From positions 186,001 through 250,000 of the forward strand of contig JAITGO010000017.1 in NCBI GenBank assembly GCA_031280615.1: a stretch of 64,000 nt of DNA, in the 5' to 3' direction. The stretch is from Desulfobulbus sp. (GTDB taxonomy: Bacteria > Desulfobacterota > Desulfobulbia > Desulfobulbales > Desulfobulbaceae). A model generated the notes under the pieces. That model saw only the letters and a list, made by a program, of their open reading frames with translations, was not told the origin of the DNA and searched no databases. The translations under genes were made by a program, and so were the position numbers. Each line of letters starts with the position of its first letter. Position 1 is the first letter of the stretch. Positions 47,632 through 55,672 of the stretch are shown here, one piece after another.

Positions 47632-48086
47632 CAGCCGATCACCCAAACCGCGATATCGCGACCGTTGTGGATGAGGGCGTTGGAAATCGAGCCGAACAGG
47701 AATTCCTCGGCCTTGGAAATGCCGCGCTTGCCCACCACGATCGTACCGTATCCCTCTTCGGTCTGGAGTTCGAGGATGGCGGCGCTGATCGATTGCTGGC
47801 CGGCGATCCGGCAACAGGTGGCGATAGCCCGGGGCGCAACGCCGTAGGATTGGAGGAGCGCGGCGGCTTTGGCGAACAACAGCTGGGCCTGCTGCTCTTG
47901 CGCCATTTGGTAGTCGGTCAAGCTGGCCCCGGATTGCGCGTAATCGGGCGGCGGTTCGGGATAGATGTGCAGCAGGCAGAGGTGGATGTCGTCCAGGTGG
48001 CCGGCAATGCTGCCGACATAGGCCACTGCGTTGAGGGAACGGGAGGAATCGTCGATGGCGATGATGATCCGTTTCCAGTCACTCAT
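47631..48086 (-). CDS. Universal stress protein, UspA family
   Basis: The 151-residue protein has a Usp fold: N-terminal RIIIAIDDSSRSLNAVAYV and a C-terminal VVGKRGISKAEEFLFGSISNALI, close to the ATP-binding GxxGxxxxxxGSxS pattern. It may therefore bind ATP. Length is normal for a single-domain member. A strong AAGGAGGT Shine-Dalgarno precedes the ATG. A kinase-like gene overlaps its stop by one base, and a good promoter lies about 85 bases upstream. Confidence 0.9.
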   Translation of the reverse strand: MSDWKRIIIAIDDSSRSLNAVAYVGSIAGHLDDIHLCLLHIYPEPPPDYAQSGASLTDYQMAQEQQAQLLFAKAAALLQSYGVAPRAIATCCRIAGQQSISAAILELQTEEGYGTIVVGKRGISKAEEFLFGSISNALIHNGRDIAVWVIG

Positions 48087-48164
48087 GGGAACCTCCTTGC
48101 AAACAATGGGGATTCGGCCCCGACAGGGAGATGCTGTGCGTGTTTTTTCTTTTACTTTTCTTTT

Positions 48165-48193
48165 ACAATAGGGTGCATTGCCTGCAGGGACAA
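48165..48193 (-). promoter_or_regulatory. Sigma70 promoter of uspA and the kinase-like gene
   Basis: On the minus strand TTGTCC (48188-48193) and TATTGT (48165-48170) are 17 bases apart in an A+T-rich stretch. The leader would be about 70 bases. Confidence 0.7.
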
Positions 48194-48238
48194 GTCCTTA
48201 CGGTATTGGGAGAAGTGCTCTGGGAAGGGAAAGGGATT

Positions 48239-48700
48239 CTAGGCGCCGATCCGGCCGGCGGCGTGGATGAAAAAGAGTTGCCAGGATTCGGAGACGTTGA
48301 CGATGGTGGCGCCGATGATCTTGCCCCTCCAGTCGGTCCGTTCCCAGCGAGGCTTGATGTGGAGGACCGGCAGACCGGGGTTGTCGCTGGAAAACACGGT
48401 CAGGCTTTCGGCGTCGCGGTAGAGCGGTTCGGGCAGGTTGCGCAGACAGATGCCCACCGGGGAGATGTTGTCGATCTCGGCCGTGGCGCACAGGCAGCCG
48501 TCGGTTACCCGCACCAGGGTGGCCTTGATGGGGATGCGCGGATGGCAGCGATTGTCGACCGGGGGCTGGGCGGATGCGGCGAGGTCGTCATCGGCCGGCA
48601 AGCCGGTGGATTGCCGCCATCGCCGCTGCATCGCCCGCATCAGCCGGGATATCGGCGGGGTGCCCTGCGTAGAAATGTCGTCGTCCGGAGGCGAGGTCAT
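48239..48700 (-). CDS. PilZ-domain protein
   Basis: The 153-residue protein has a C-terminal PilZ domain with RCHPR (residues 51-55, RxxxR) and DNISPVGI (D/NxSxxG), the two cyclic-di-GMP-binding motifs. The N-terminal 45 residues are polar and probably disordered. It should act as a cyclic-di-GMP receptor; the target is unknown. I use the ATG at 48700 with a GGAAGG Shine-Dalgarno; a TTG start would add four codons. It lies upstream of uspA on the same strand, but uspA has its own promoter. Confidence 0.88.
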   Translation of the reverse strand: MTSPPDDDISTQGTPPISRLMRAMQRRWRQSTGLPADDDLAASAQPPVDNRCHPRIPIKATLVRVTDGCLCATAEIDNISPVGICLRNLPEPLYRDAESLTVFSSDNPGLPVLHIKPRWERTDWRGKIIGATIVNVSESWQLFFIHAAGRIGA

Positions 48701-48970
48701 GAAGCCTTCCAAGGATAAAGTATCAATTTTTCTAGGGTAAAGGAATAATTCTTATAATAAGGAAAGGGAGCGGTAAAGGCAAAGAAAAGAAGGTGCTGTA
48801 AGCAAAATGGATAAAATTACGGAGGGATAGGTTTTGGATAGGTGAAATGGCATCTGGTTTGAGATGTTACGGTTACATGGGAATACACAAGGATAAATCC
48901 GTGCCGGCCGCATCGCGGGACCACATTGGCGGACCTGGGGCGGCTGCAGCAGCGCAAGGGGATGAAAAAT

Positions 48971-49600
48971 ATGGAAAATGTGATCGTATTGGCAACCGGC
49001 AATCGGCATAAATACGTGGAACTGCGGCAAGTGCTCGGCAATCTTCCGCTCACGCTGCGCGGCCTCGCCGATTTTTCGCCTGTGCCCGAGGCGGTTGAAG
49101 ACGGTGCCACCTTTGACGAGAACGCCTATAAAAAAGCGCATCATTACGCGCAAGCGTTCAATGTACCCTGTCTGGCCGACGATACCGGCCTGGCGGTCGA
49201 TGCCTTGGGCGGCCAGCCGGGGGTCCATTCGGCAAGGTATGCGGGGCCCGCGGCCACCGACCGGGCCAACTGCGAACGGCTGCTCCGGGAGCTGGCCGAT
49301 GTCGATTGCCGCGCCGCCCGTTTCGTCTGCGTGCTCACCCTGGCGGTACCGAACGGCGCGAGCCTGTCGTGGGAAGGACGATGCGAAGGGGAGATCATCA
49401 CCGAGTGGCGGGGCGAGCACGGCTTCGGCTACGATCCCCTGTTCCTCATCCCGCAATTGAACAAGACTCTGGCCGAGATCCCTTTGGCGGAAAAAGAGGC
49501 CTACAGCCATCGAGGCCGAGCCTTGGCGCAGTTCATGGGCGAATTCGACCGGGTGCGGGAATGGCTGCAGCGACAGGTAGCGATACATCCGGCGCCCTGA
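48971..49600 (+). CDS. rdgB: XTP/dITP diphosphatase
   Basis: RdgB (Ham1 family) hydrolyses ITP, dITP and XTP to keep abnormal purines out of nucleic acids. The 209-residue protein has VLATGNRHKYVE at the N-terminus, FDENAYKKA, the ADDTGLAVDAL catalytic acid region and GFGYDPLF. The ATG at 48971 has AAGGGG nine bases upstream; another ATG at 48962 is too close to that site. The gene converges with the U32 gene, with 27 bases between them. Confidence 0.95.
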   Translation: MENVIVLATGNRHKYVELRQVLGNLPLTLRGLADFSPVPEAVEDGATFDENAYKKAHHYAQAFNVPCLADDTGLAVDALGGQPGVHSARYAGPAATDRANCERLLRELADVDCRAARFVCVLTLAVPNGASLSWEGRCEGEIITEWRGEHGFGYDPLFLIPQLNKTLAEIPLAEKEAYSHRGRALAQFMGEFDRVREWLQRQVAIHPAP

Positions 49601-49627
49601 TACCGATGGGTGCCGGTCCGGCGGCCG

Positions 49628-51463
49628 CTACTGCCGCCGAACGGTCATTTCGCAGGCCGCACAGTCGAAGGTGACCGCATAGCGGCCGGTTCTGTCGGCA
49701 AGGATCAAGGGCTCGGCCGAAGCCTCTTCCTGTCCGCCCGATCGCGGACAAATCCCCAGTTGAAAGCGCAGGCAGTACTTGGTGGTCATCAGTGCGCAAT
49801 CGACCGTATCGGCGGCCCGCAGCGCCTGGTACTCCACCTGGCGCACGCCGTGGCGGCGATAGAAGGCGGCGGCGTGGCGGTTGGCGATGTTGTCCCGGTA
49901 GTCCACCTCGGCAACCGGCCAGGGAACCGCGTTGGGGAGCAGGTGGCGGACAGGCGGGGTGTACGCCAGCAGCCGCGCCTGCAGATGGGCGACAAAGCCC
50001 TGCCGCCGCAATTCGTTGAACGAGGCGGCGGGTACGAAGAGGTCCGGCCGGAGCTCGACCGTGACCTCGATGACCGAAAAGACGGTCTCGCCGCTTTTGC
50101 TCAACTGCCGGCGGGCCACCGAGTCGATCGTGCCGGCCGCGCGCGCCTGCTGTTTGGGTACTGCCAGGGACGTGCTGGACACGATCCCGTCCTCATCGAC
50201 AAGGGTCAGGCCCAGGCCTTCGGCCGTTTCCTCCACCCGCATCCGCACCGCGATGGTCCGGCAGAGGGTGCTGCGTGTCAGGGCCTTGTCGAATTCGCTG
50301 TCGCGGTTCCGGTATATTTCCGTGCCCACGGACAGCCGCAGTCGGCCGGTGCCGCCCCTGGGATAGACGATGTTCCCTTCGGCCCGGTTCACCTTGATGC
50401 CGACCAGCAGGTCCTGCGGGTCGAAAAAGCAGAGACCGTCGTCGTTGTGGATCGTCTCTTCCCCGGAGACGGTGAACGAGGCCGCATCCAGCGCCAGCAC
50501 GCGCCCCATTCTCTTGCCGGTCGACTTGGGCGTGCTCGGGTTTGCCGCCCGGTTTTTTGGCCTGGTGAGAAAATAATCGGTGGCGCCCCGATGAAACGAC
50601 CGCTCCGGGTCCGGGACAAAGGCAAATGCGCACTGGCCGGAAGAGGAGCGAGCCAGGTCGGGGCGCGCGTGCAAAAGCGCATCCAGGGCCAGCCGATAGG
50701 CGGCGGTGACGTTCTTGACGTAGTTGGCGTCCTTGAGCCTTCCCTCGATCTTGAACGAACGGATGCCGGCATCGACCAGTGCGGCTAGATGAGCGGAAAG
50801 ATCCAGGTCTTTCAGGCTAAGCACATACCTGTTTTCCGCCACGATCCGGCCTTCCCGGTCGAAAAGGTCGAACCGGTGGCGGCAGAACTGGGCGCACTGG
50901 CCCCGGTTGGCGCTCCTGCCGGCCACGATCTCGCTGAAATAGCATTGGCCGCTGTAGCAGACGCACAGCGCCCCATGGACGAAAAATTCCAGGGGAACGG
51001 TGGTGGCAGCGCGGATTTCCCGAATCCGGGCCAGGCTCAATTCCCGGGCGAGCACCACCTGGGCAAAGCCCACTTGCTCGAGAAAGCGGACTTTTTCCAC
51101 CGTGCGGTTGTTCATCTGGGTGGAGGCGTGGAGGGGAATGGGCGGCAATTCCGCCTCCAGCAGGCCGACATCCTGGACGATCAGCCCGTCGGCACCGAGC
51201 GCGTGCAGCCGATGGCACAGGGCCACCGCTTGCTCGAATTCACCGTCTTCAAGTAGGGTGTTCAGGGGCACGTAGACCCTGGCGCGAAACCGGTGGGCAT
51301 AGGCCGCCAGACGCTCGATGTCGGCCAGACTGTTGCCCGCCGCCGCCCGGGCGCCAAAGAGCGGGCCGCCGATGTAGACGGCGTCGGCGCCGTGATTAAT
51401 GGCGGCCAGTCCGCAGGCGAGATCCTTTGCGGGGGCGAGCAGTTCGAGAGGCGTTGGATCCAT
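49628..51463 (-). CDS. U32 family protein, RlhA-like
   Basis: The 611-residue protein belongs to peptidase family U32. E. coli RlhA, the closest type by layout, hydroxylates C2501 of 23S rRNA, and most U32 members are now seen as RNA-modifying rather than proteolytic. The N-terminal U32 domain (about 1-290) starts LELLAPAKDLACGLAAINHGADAVY and has the cysteine cluster CVCYSGQC, GQCAQFC. Residues 300-611 include a DUF3656-like region and a final cysteine-bearing segment (CLRFQLGICPR). An earlier start is open but lacks similarity. Confidence 0.88.
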   Translation of the reverse strand: MDPTPLELLAPAKDLACGLAAINHGADAVYIGGPLFGARAAAGNSLADIERLAAYAHRFRARVYVPLNTLLEDGEFEQAVALCHRLHALGADGLIVQDVGLLEAELPPIPLHASTQMNNRTVEKVRFLEQVGFAQVVLARELSLARIREIRAATTVPLEFFVHGALCVCYSGQCYFSEIVAGRSANRGQCAQFCRHRFDLFDREGRIVAENRYVLSLKDLDLSAHLAALVDAGIRSFKIEGRLKDANYVKNVTAAYRLALDALLHARPDLARSSSGQCAFAFVPDPERSFHRGATDYFLTRPKNRAANPSTPKSTGKRMGRVLALDAASFTVSGEETIHNDDGLCFFDPQDLLVGIKVNRAEGNIVYPRGGTGRLRLSVGTEIYRNRDSEFDKALTRSTLCRTIAVRMRVEETAEGLGLTLVDEDGIVSSTSLAVPKQQARAAGTIDSVARRQLSKSGETVFSVIEVTVELRPDLFVPAASFNELRRQGFVAHLQARLLAYTPPVRHLLPNAVPWPVAEVDYRDNIANRHAAAFYRRHGVRQVEYQALRAADTVDCALMTTKYCLRFQLGICPRSGGQEEASAEPLILADRTGRYAVTFDCAACEMTVRRQ

Positions 51464-51944
51464 TGGGCAATCAAGCGGCCGGGTGAGTATTTCGGATTGG
51501 GATCGGCATGTTTTCGTCTGCACCTGCGATTGCGCGCGCGGAATCGAACTCGGGCGGCGCCTTGCCGCATCCTGCCCGATGCGCTGTCTGCATCGCGGTT
51601 CTGCGATTGATACGCCGTTTTCCGGAAAAATCAATCCATTTGCCAGGGAAATAACCATTCCATCCCAAGATGCGTCTTTTTCTGCCGGTTCCAGGCCGGC
51701 TGCCAAACGAGCGGGGATGTGTTCATCCAGACACTGTCCCGGACAGGCTGGGAACGGTCGGGCGACGGCAAGGAGGTGAGGCAACCAACACGACACCCTG
51801 GGCACAGAAAAATTGTCAAACAGCATTTCGCTGGAACAACAGTAAACTCTGCGGTATAGTTCAACCGTTTTGGAACGATCCGCCTCCGGATGCCGCCATG
51901 CCGTGGCCCGTGGGGCAACGATGAAAGCGAACAGGAGTTGGACA
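51464..51944. other. Divergent intergenic region upstream of two genes
   Basis: This 481-base region has no gene I can support. It contains the promoter candidate at 51832-51860 (plus) and, on the minus strand, a perfect TTGACA at 51814-51819 with a poor -10 box after 18 bases, which would leave a 320-base leader for the U32 gene. Confidence 0.5.
51832..51860 (+). promoter_or_regulatory. Candidate promoter of the small outer-membrane protein
   Basis: TGGAAC (51832-51837) and TATAGT (51855-51860) are 17 bases apart. The -35 match is partial. Confidence 0.45.
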
Positions 51945-52469
51945 ATGAAAAGGACAGTGACCGGAATGCTGCTCGCAGCGGCATGGATGATTGCGGGGGC
52001 CGTTGCGCCGGCGCGGGCTATCGATCTGTACGGATTCGCCAGTTATTGGGGCAATGGCGATCTCGAAGGGAAGGGCGGTTTCGGCGTCGGGCTCGGCATG
52101 CCCTTGATCTCCGAGCACCTCATCCTGGACGGGCGGGTGTATTTTCTCGACAAGAGTTCCCTGGCCTACGGCGACGAAGTCACCATGGTACCCTTCGACC
52201 TCGGCCTGCAACTGCACCTGATGCCCCGTTCCGACCTGGATCCCTATGGTTTGGCCGGGGTTTCCTTCATCTATGCCGACGCCGACCGCAGCGATGTCGA
52301 CTCAAGCTTCGGCGCCTATCTCGGCGCCGGGCTCGAATGGGCTCCGATTTCTTTTCTCAGATTGTTCGGGGAAGGGGTCTATCGTTTCCAGAAACTGGAC
52401 GGCAGCCGGGGCAGCGATATCGATGTCGGCGGCCTGAGCGGCAATGTGGGGATAAGGATCTACTTCTAG
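51945..52469 (+). CDS. Small outer-membrane beta-barrel protein
   Basis: The 174-residue protein has a signal peptide (about residues 1-25, ending APARA) and a body of alternating amphipathic strands such as GGFGVGLGMPL and FGAYLGAGLEW. The last residues are GIRIYF, a terminal phenylalanine typical of outer-membrane barrels. It fits the eight-strand OmpW/OmpX-like size. AGGAG seven bases upstream supports this ATG over one eight codons earlier. It converges with a second outer-membrane protein gene. Confidence 0.82.
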   Translation: MKRTVTGMLLAAAWMIAGAVAPARAIDLYGFASYWGNGDLEGKGGFGVGLGMPLISEHLILDGRVYFLDKSSLAYGDEVTMVPFDLGLQLHLMPRSDLDPYGLAGVSFIYADADRSDVDSSFGAYLGAGLEWAPISFLRLFGEGVYRFQKLDGSRGSDIDVGGLSGNVGIRIYF

Positions 52470-52486
52470 AAGTTACAAATTTTTAG

Positions 52487-52530
52487 AAAAAAAGGCCAGG
52501 GCTTCCCTTCCACAGGGCGGCCGCGGCCTT
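52487..52530 (-). terminator. Possible terminator after the larger outer-membrane protein
   Basis: On the minus strand a six-pair outer stem (52525-52530 with 52492-52497) with further internal structure is followed by a run of about seven T. The loop is long, so the call is weak. Confidence 0.4.
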
Positions 52531-52567
52531 GTTTCGTCGATGAAGCGGCTGCAGGGCTGCAGATGCG

Positions 52568-53491
52568 CTAAAAAGCGAATTTGACTGCGGTCAGCACCTT
52601 GGTGGCCTTGTCGGCATTTTCCCCCCAAATGCCCTGCTGCACGCCGATGTTCACCCGCCAGGTTGCGTTGTACGGCATGAGGAGACCGGCGGTCACGGCC
52701 AGCGTCTGGGCGTCGTCTTCGCCTTCCAGGTAATCGTGGCTGTAGTTCAACTCGACCTCGGGCTGCAGCCAGTGGAAGACCTGATAGCCCACCGCCAGGT
52801 CCGTGACGAGGGTACCCCTGGCATTGGCGCGTTTGTTGCCGATGGGCAAGGCATAGCCGATATCGCCGTTGGCCGTCCATCGCCCCCAGTCCTTGGTCAA
52901 GGCCAGGGTTTGATTGAAGCTCCAGTATTCCTGGCTGGTGCCGATGTCGTCGCGGTCCGAATCGCTGCCGGTGGGAATGGTTACCCCGGCGATGTAGGCG
53001 AATGCCAGGTGGCGCTGTGGATTGTTGTAGAAGCGGTAGCGTCCTTTTATATCCAAATCGGTAAAGTCGGCTCCCCGGGAAGGGCCGGCCATGCCGTCGT
53101 TGGGGTCGAAATCGTTGTCGTTGTCCTTCAACCAGCTGTATCCGCCCTTGATGTTCAAATCCACGTCTTCGACCAGGCCGGCGAGGAAGGACAGGGCCAG
53201 CCGCTGTTCTCGGAACAGTCCTCGGCCATGGGCATGGCCGCCCCCGTCCCAGGAACGCTCGGAATGGGTATAGGCAAAGGACGGTTCCAGTTCGTAATGG
53301 CCGGGGTCGAGCGGTGAGGCGTCGGCGGTGTTGAGCTTGGCGTGCTCGTTGCTGAAGGTCTCCACTGCGACGGTGTTTTCCGGCCCCGGAATTGCGGCAG
53401 TCGGGGCGGCTGTCGCTCCGGCGGGCAGCAGGGCGGAACCCAGCAGGCAGCACAGAGCGAGTTTGGAGCTGTGCGAGGCATGGCGTGGCAT
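52568..53491 (-). CDS. Outer-membrane beta-barrel protein (possible transporter)
   Basis: The 307-residue protein has a signal peptide (residues 1-28, ending GATAA) and a beta-rich body with strand patterns such as HLAFAYIAGVTIPTG and NGDIGYALPIG, ending in KFAF. This resembles the MetA-pathway/phenol-degradation (PF13557-like) barrel group, but I cannot confirm it. AAGGAG lies six bases upstream of the ATG at 53491; an in-frame start 30 codons earlier is not signal-like. The codon pattern matches the rest of the window. Confidence 0.8.
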   Translation of the reverse strand: MPRHASHSSKLALCCLLGSALLPAGATAAPTAAIPGPENTVAVETFSNEHAKLNTADASPLDPGHYELEPSFAYTHSERSWDGGGHAHGRGLFREQRLALSFLAGLVEDVDLNIKGGYSWLKDNDNDFDPNDGMAGPSRGADFTDLDIKGRYRFYNNPQRHLAFAYIAGVTIPTGSDSDRDDIGTSQEYWSFNQTLALTKDWGRWTANGDIGYALPIGNKRANARGTLVTDLAVGYQVFHWLQPEVELNYSHDYLEGEDDAQTLAVTAGLLMPYNATWRVNIGVQQGIWGENADKATKVLTAVKFAF

Positions 53492-53861
53492 GGTCGACTC
53501 CTTGAGGGGAAAGGGTTGGGGCCGTCGTCTGAACGGGTGCATGCCGCCCGGACAAACGAGCGATAATCGTTTTTCGCGCACAACTCCCGGTGGGCTCCGT
53601 TCGGGCCGGAACGCCGCATGCCTGCCGGGTGCTATGCCCGATCATCCGCCCATCGACGATGTCCTGGACAAGGTCGACGGCGCTTGTTGCCGATCTTCTG
53701 GAAAGTCGTTTTTTCCCCTGCCCGATACGGGCTTGTTGGCGGGGGGCACCGCCGATGCACTCCGGGCCGCGAGGTGGAAACCATTGGTTCGCGGCTGGCC
53801 TGTTCTCCCGACAGGTGGAGGATTTGGAAGGATTGTATCGCGCTTTTTTCTATGATGATAG
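53492..53861. other. Intergenic region between the outer-membrane gene and the recombinase-like gene
   Basis: This 370-base region carries the Shine-Dalgarno of the outer-membrane gene. Open frames here run on both strands but none shows a recognised domain or a Shine-Dalgarno. It may contain decayed sequence of the upstream part of the recombinase-like gene; no clear match is visible. Confidence 0.45.
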
Positions 53862-54761
53862 GTGAATATCGCCTGGTCGGAAAATTTTTTCGCGGGAACC
53901 GAGGCCAGAACAGCCGGGATATCGGTAGCCGTGAAAAACAGGTCCTTGCGCCTGAACGGCCAAAGCGGGTATGCTCGTCCACGGCCGTCGACCGACAAAC
54001 CGGCCGACCAATCGATAACCGCCTTTGGGGCGATTGAAAAACACGATTTCCGAGCCGCGTTACGCGGCCGCTTGGCCATGGCCGTATTGCAAGCATCGCC
54101 ACCTTTTACCCGCAACGCCCTGGCTGTGTTGTTCGAACGCTCGAATTTCAAGGCCTTCCAGCAGCCCGGCGCACCCTCCCATTTCTGGGCGCCCCTGATC
54201 TCCGCCTGCTCCGGCGCGCGGCGGGACGAGATCTTTTTCCTCACCCCGGACGATATCCGCCGGTTTGACGGCACCTATTTCTTCCTGCTCAAGCCCACCG
54301 CCCCCGGGCAAGGGCGTCCCGGTATCGCGGCCCGGTCCATTCCACTCCATCCTCTGCTGTTGCGGCTGGGGCTGCCCGAATGGATCGAAACGCGGCGGCA
54401 GACCCAGCCGCAACAGCGGATTTTTTCGGAATACAAAGCCCTCCGGGAGCACGCCGGCCTGCCCTTTTCCAGGGCCTTTGTCCAATGGATCAAGGCCACG
54501 GCGGAACGATTGCCGCCGGCGCAACGACATCTGTTTGCCGAGGATTTCCACTTCCCGTCCCTGCGGGCACTGTTTCTGGCCGAAGCCGGACGAGCGGGCA
54601 TGGACGATGCCGTGGCGCGCGCCATCCGGGGAACCGAAGGCGGCACGCCGCCAGCCGAACGGGATGCGTCCTGGCGCGCCCTGGCTGCCGCCGAACTGGC
54701 GCGGGTCGATATCGAATCCTGCTTTCCGCCCCTCGATCCCTACCGCGAACTCTTGGCCTGA
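53862..54761 (+). CDS. Degenerate tyrosine-recombinase-like protein
   Basis: From a GTG start the frame codes 299 residues. Residues 100-270 resemble the catalytic domain of tyrosine site-specific recombinases: WAPLISACSGARRDEI (first catalytic arginine region), RSIPLHPLLLRLGL and FSRAFVQWI. The later motifs are broken: where active enzymes have HxxRH, this protein has PSLRAL, keeping only the arginine. After it comes an RGTEGG segment, and no tyrosine occurs in the region where the nucleophile should be. The N-terminal core-binding domain is missing. The true start is unclear (GTG 53862, GTG 53931 or ATG 54078). Probably a domesticated or decaying integrase. Confidence 0.6.
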   Translation: MNIAWSENFFAGTEARTAGISVAVKNRSLRLNGQSGYARPRPSTDKPADQSITAFGAIEKHDFRAALRGRLAMAVLQASPPFTRNALAVLFERSNFKAFQQPGAPSHFWAPLISACSGARRDEIFFLTPDDIRRFDGTYFFLLKPTAPGQGRPGIAARSIPLHPLLLRLGLPEWIETRRQTQPQQRIFSEYKALREHAGLPFSRAFVQWIKATAERLPPAQRHLFAEDFHFPSLRALFLAEAGRAGMDDAVARAIRGTEGGTPPAERDASWRALAAAELARVDIESCFPPLDPYRELLA

Positions 54762-54795
54762 GTATCCACGCCCATCCTTTTCCGCCGTCTTGCCT

Positions 54796-55473
54796 ATGCA
54801 ACCCGCTCTCTTCGACACCTGGACCGACCGCTACGACAGTTGGTTCGCCACCCCGGTCGGCCGGATGGTCAAGCGCTACGAGACCGACTTGCTGCTTGCG
54901 TTCCTCGACCCTCGGCCCGGTGAGCATCTGCTCGACGCCGGCTGCGGCACCGGCATCTTCACCGCGGATGTCCTGGCCAAGGGCGCCCTGGTGGCCGGCA
55001 TCGATCTGTCGGTCCCGATGCTGGCCGGGGCGGTCGGCCGCCTGGGAGACGGCGGTTTTGTTGCCCTTGGCGCCGACGTGTGCGCCTTGCCCTTTGCCGA
55101 TGGCAGCTTCGACAAGGTCTTTTCCATGACTGCCATCGATTTTGTCGCCGACGGCCGCAAGGCAATGGCCGAGCTGGACCGGGTCGTCCGGCCGGGCGGT
55201 CGGGTGGTGGTCACCACCCTCAACAGTCTCGGCCCCTGGGCCGAACAGCGCCGGCGAAAGGGCGCGGCTGGGCACGATCTCTTTGCCCAAATCCATTTCC
55301 GTTCGCCGGCGGCCATGCGGGCCATCGCCCCCGCGGTCCGCATCGAGACCGCGACCGCCATCCACTTCGGCAAGGACGATCCTCCCGAGGCCATCCCGGC
55401 AATCGAACGGCGCGGCCGCGACCAGGGGCTGGACACCGGCGCCTTGGTGGCGGTCCGCTGGGACAAGGAGTAA
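54796..55473 (+). CDS. SAM-dependent methyltransferase
   Basis: The 225-residue protein is a class I methyltransferase of the UbiE/type-11 kind. Motif I is LLDAGCGTGIF (around residues 46-55), the acidic residue ending strand 2 is in GIDLSVPML, and LPFADGSFDKVFS and RVVRPGGRVVV are motifs II/III. The substrate is unknown. It starts 34 bases after the recombinase-like gene and ends about 200 bases before the GH1 gene. The 3' end carries the first copy of a 19-base direct repeat. Confidence 0.88.
   Translation: MQPALFDTWTDRYDSWFATPVGRMVKRYETDLLLAFLDPRPGEHLLDAGCGTGIFTADVLAKGALVAGIDLSVPMLAGAVGRLGDGGFVALGADVCALPFADGSFDKVFSMTAIDFVADGRKAMAELDRVVRPGGRVVVTTLNSLGPWAEQRRRKGAAGHDLFAQIHFRSPAAMRAIAPAVRIETATAIHFGKDDPPEAIPAIERRGRDQGLDTGALVAVRWDKE
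55440..55458 (+). repeat. 19-base direct repeat, copy 1
   Basis: CGCCTTGGTGGCGGTCCGC, within the 3' end of the methyltransferase gene. An identical copy lies 49 bases downstream. Confidence 0.9.
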
Positions 55474-55488
55474 GTTCGCCGCCGGTGT

Positions 55489-55507
55489 CGCCTTGGTGGC
55501 GGTCCGC
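55489..55507 (+). repeat. 19-base direct repeat, copy 2
   Basis: Identical to copy 1 but lying after the methyltransferase stop codon. It suggests a local duplication of about 49 bases with divergence between the copies. Confidence 0.9.
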
Positions 55508-55520
55508 AGGTAAGAAGATA

Positions 55521-55547
55521 TTGACTTGCCACCTGTTTTCTTATAGG
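55521..55547 (+). promoter_or_regulatory. Weak promoter candidate for the GH1 operon
   Basis: TTGACT (55521-55526) and TATAGG (55542-55547) in an A+T-rich patch are only 15 bases apart, shorter than ideal. Confidence 0.35.
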
Positions 55548-55672
55548 AACTGGCCTGGCGCCTGATGCCGCCGCAGGGGGGAAGGCACGGTGGCAGCCGG
55601 CCGGGCCGGGACCCTTGTCGCTGCCCCGCGCCGCCAACCCCTGCCCGCCGAGAACCTCATCCGGGATCGTTT

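Noticed and set aside
48701..48970. TATAAT-like sequence near 48757
   Set aside because: A good -10 hexamer on the plus strand has no matching -35 box, and the A+T-rich stretch makes chance matches likely.
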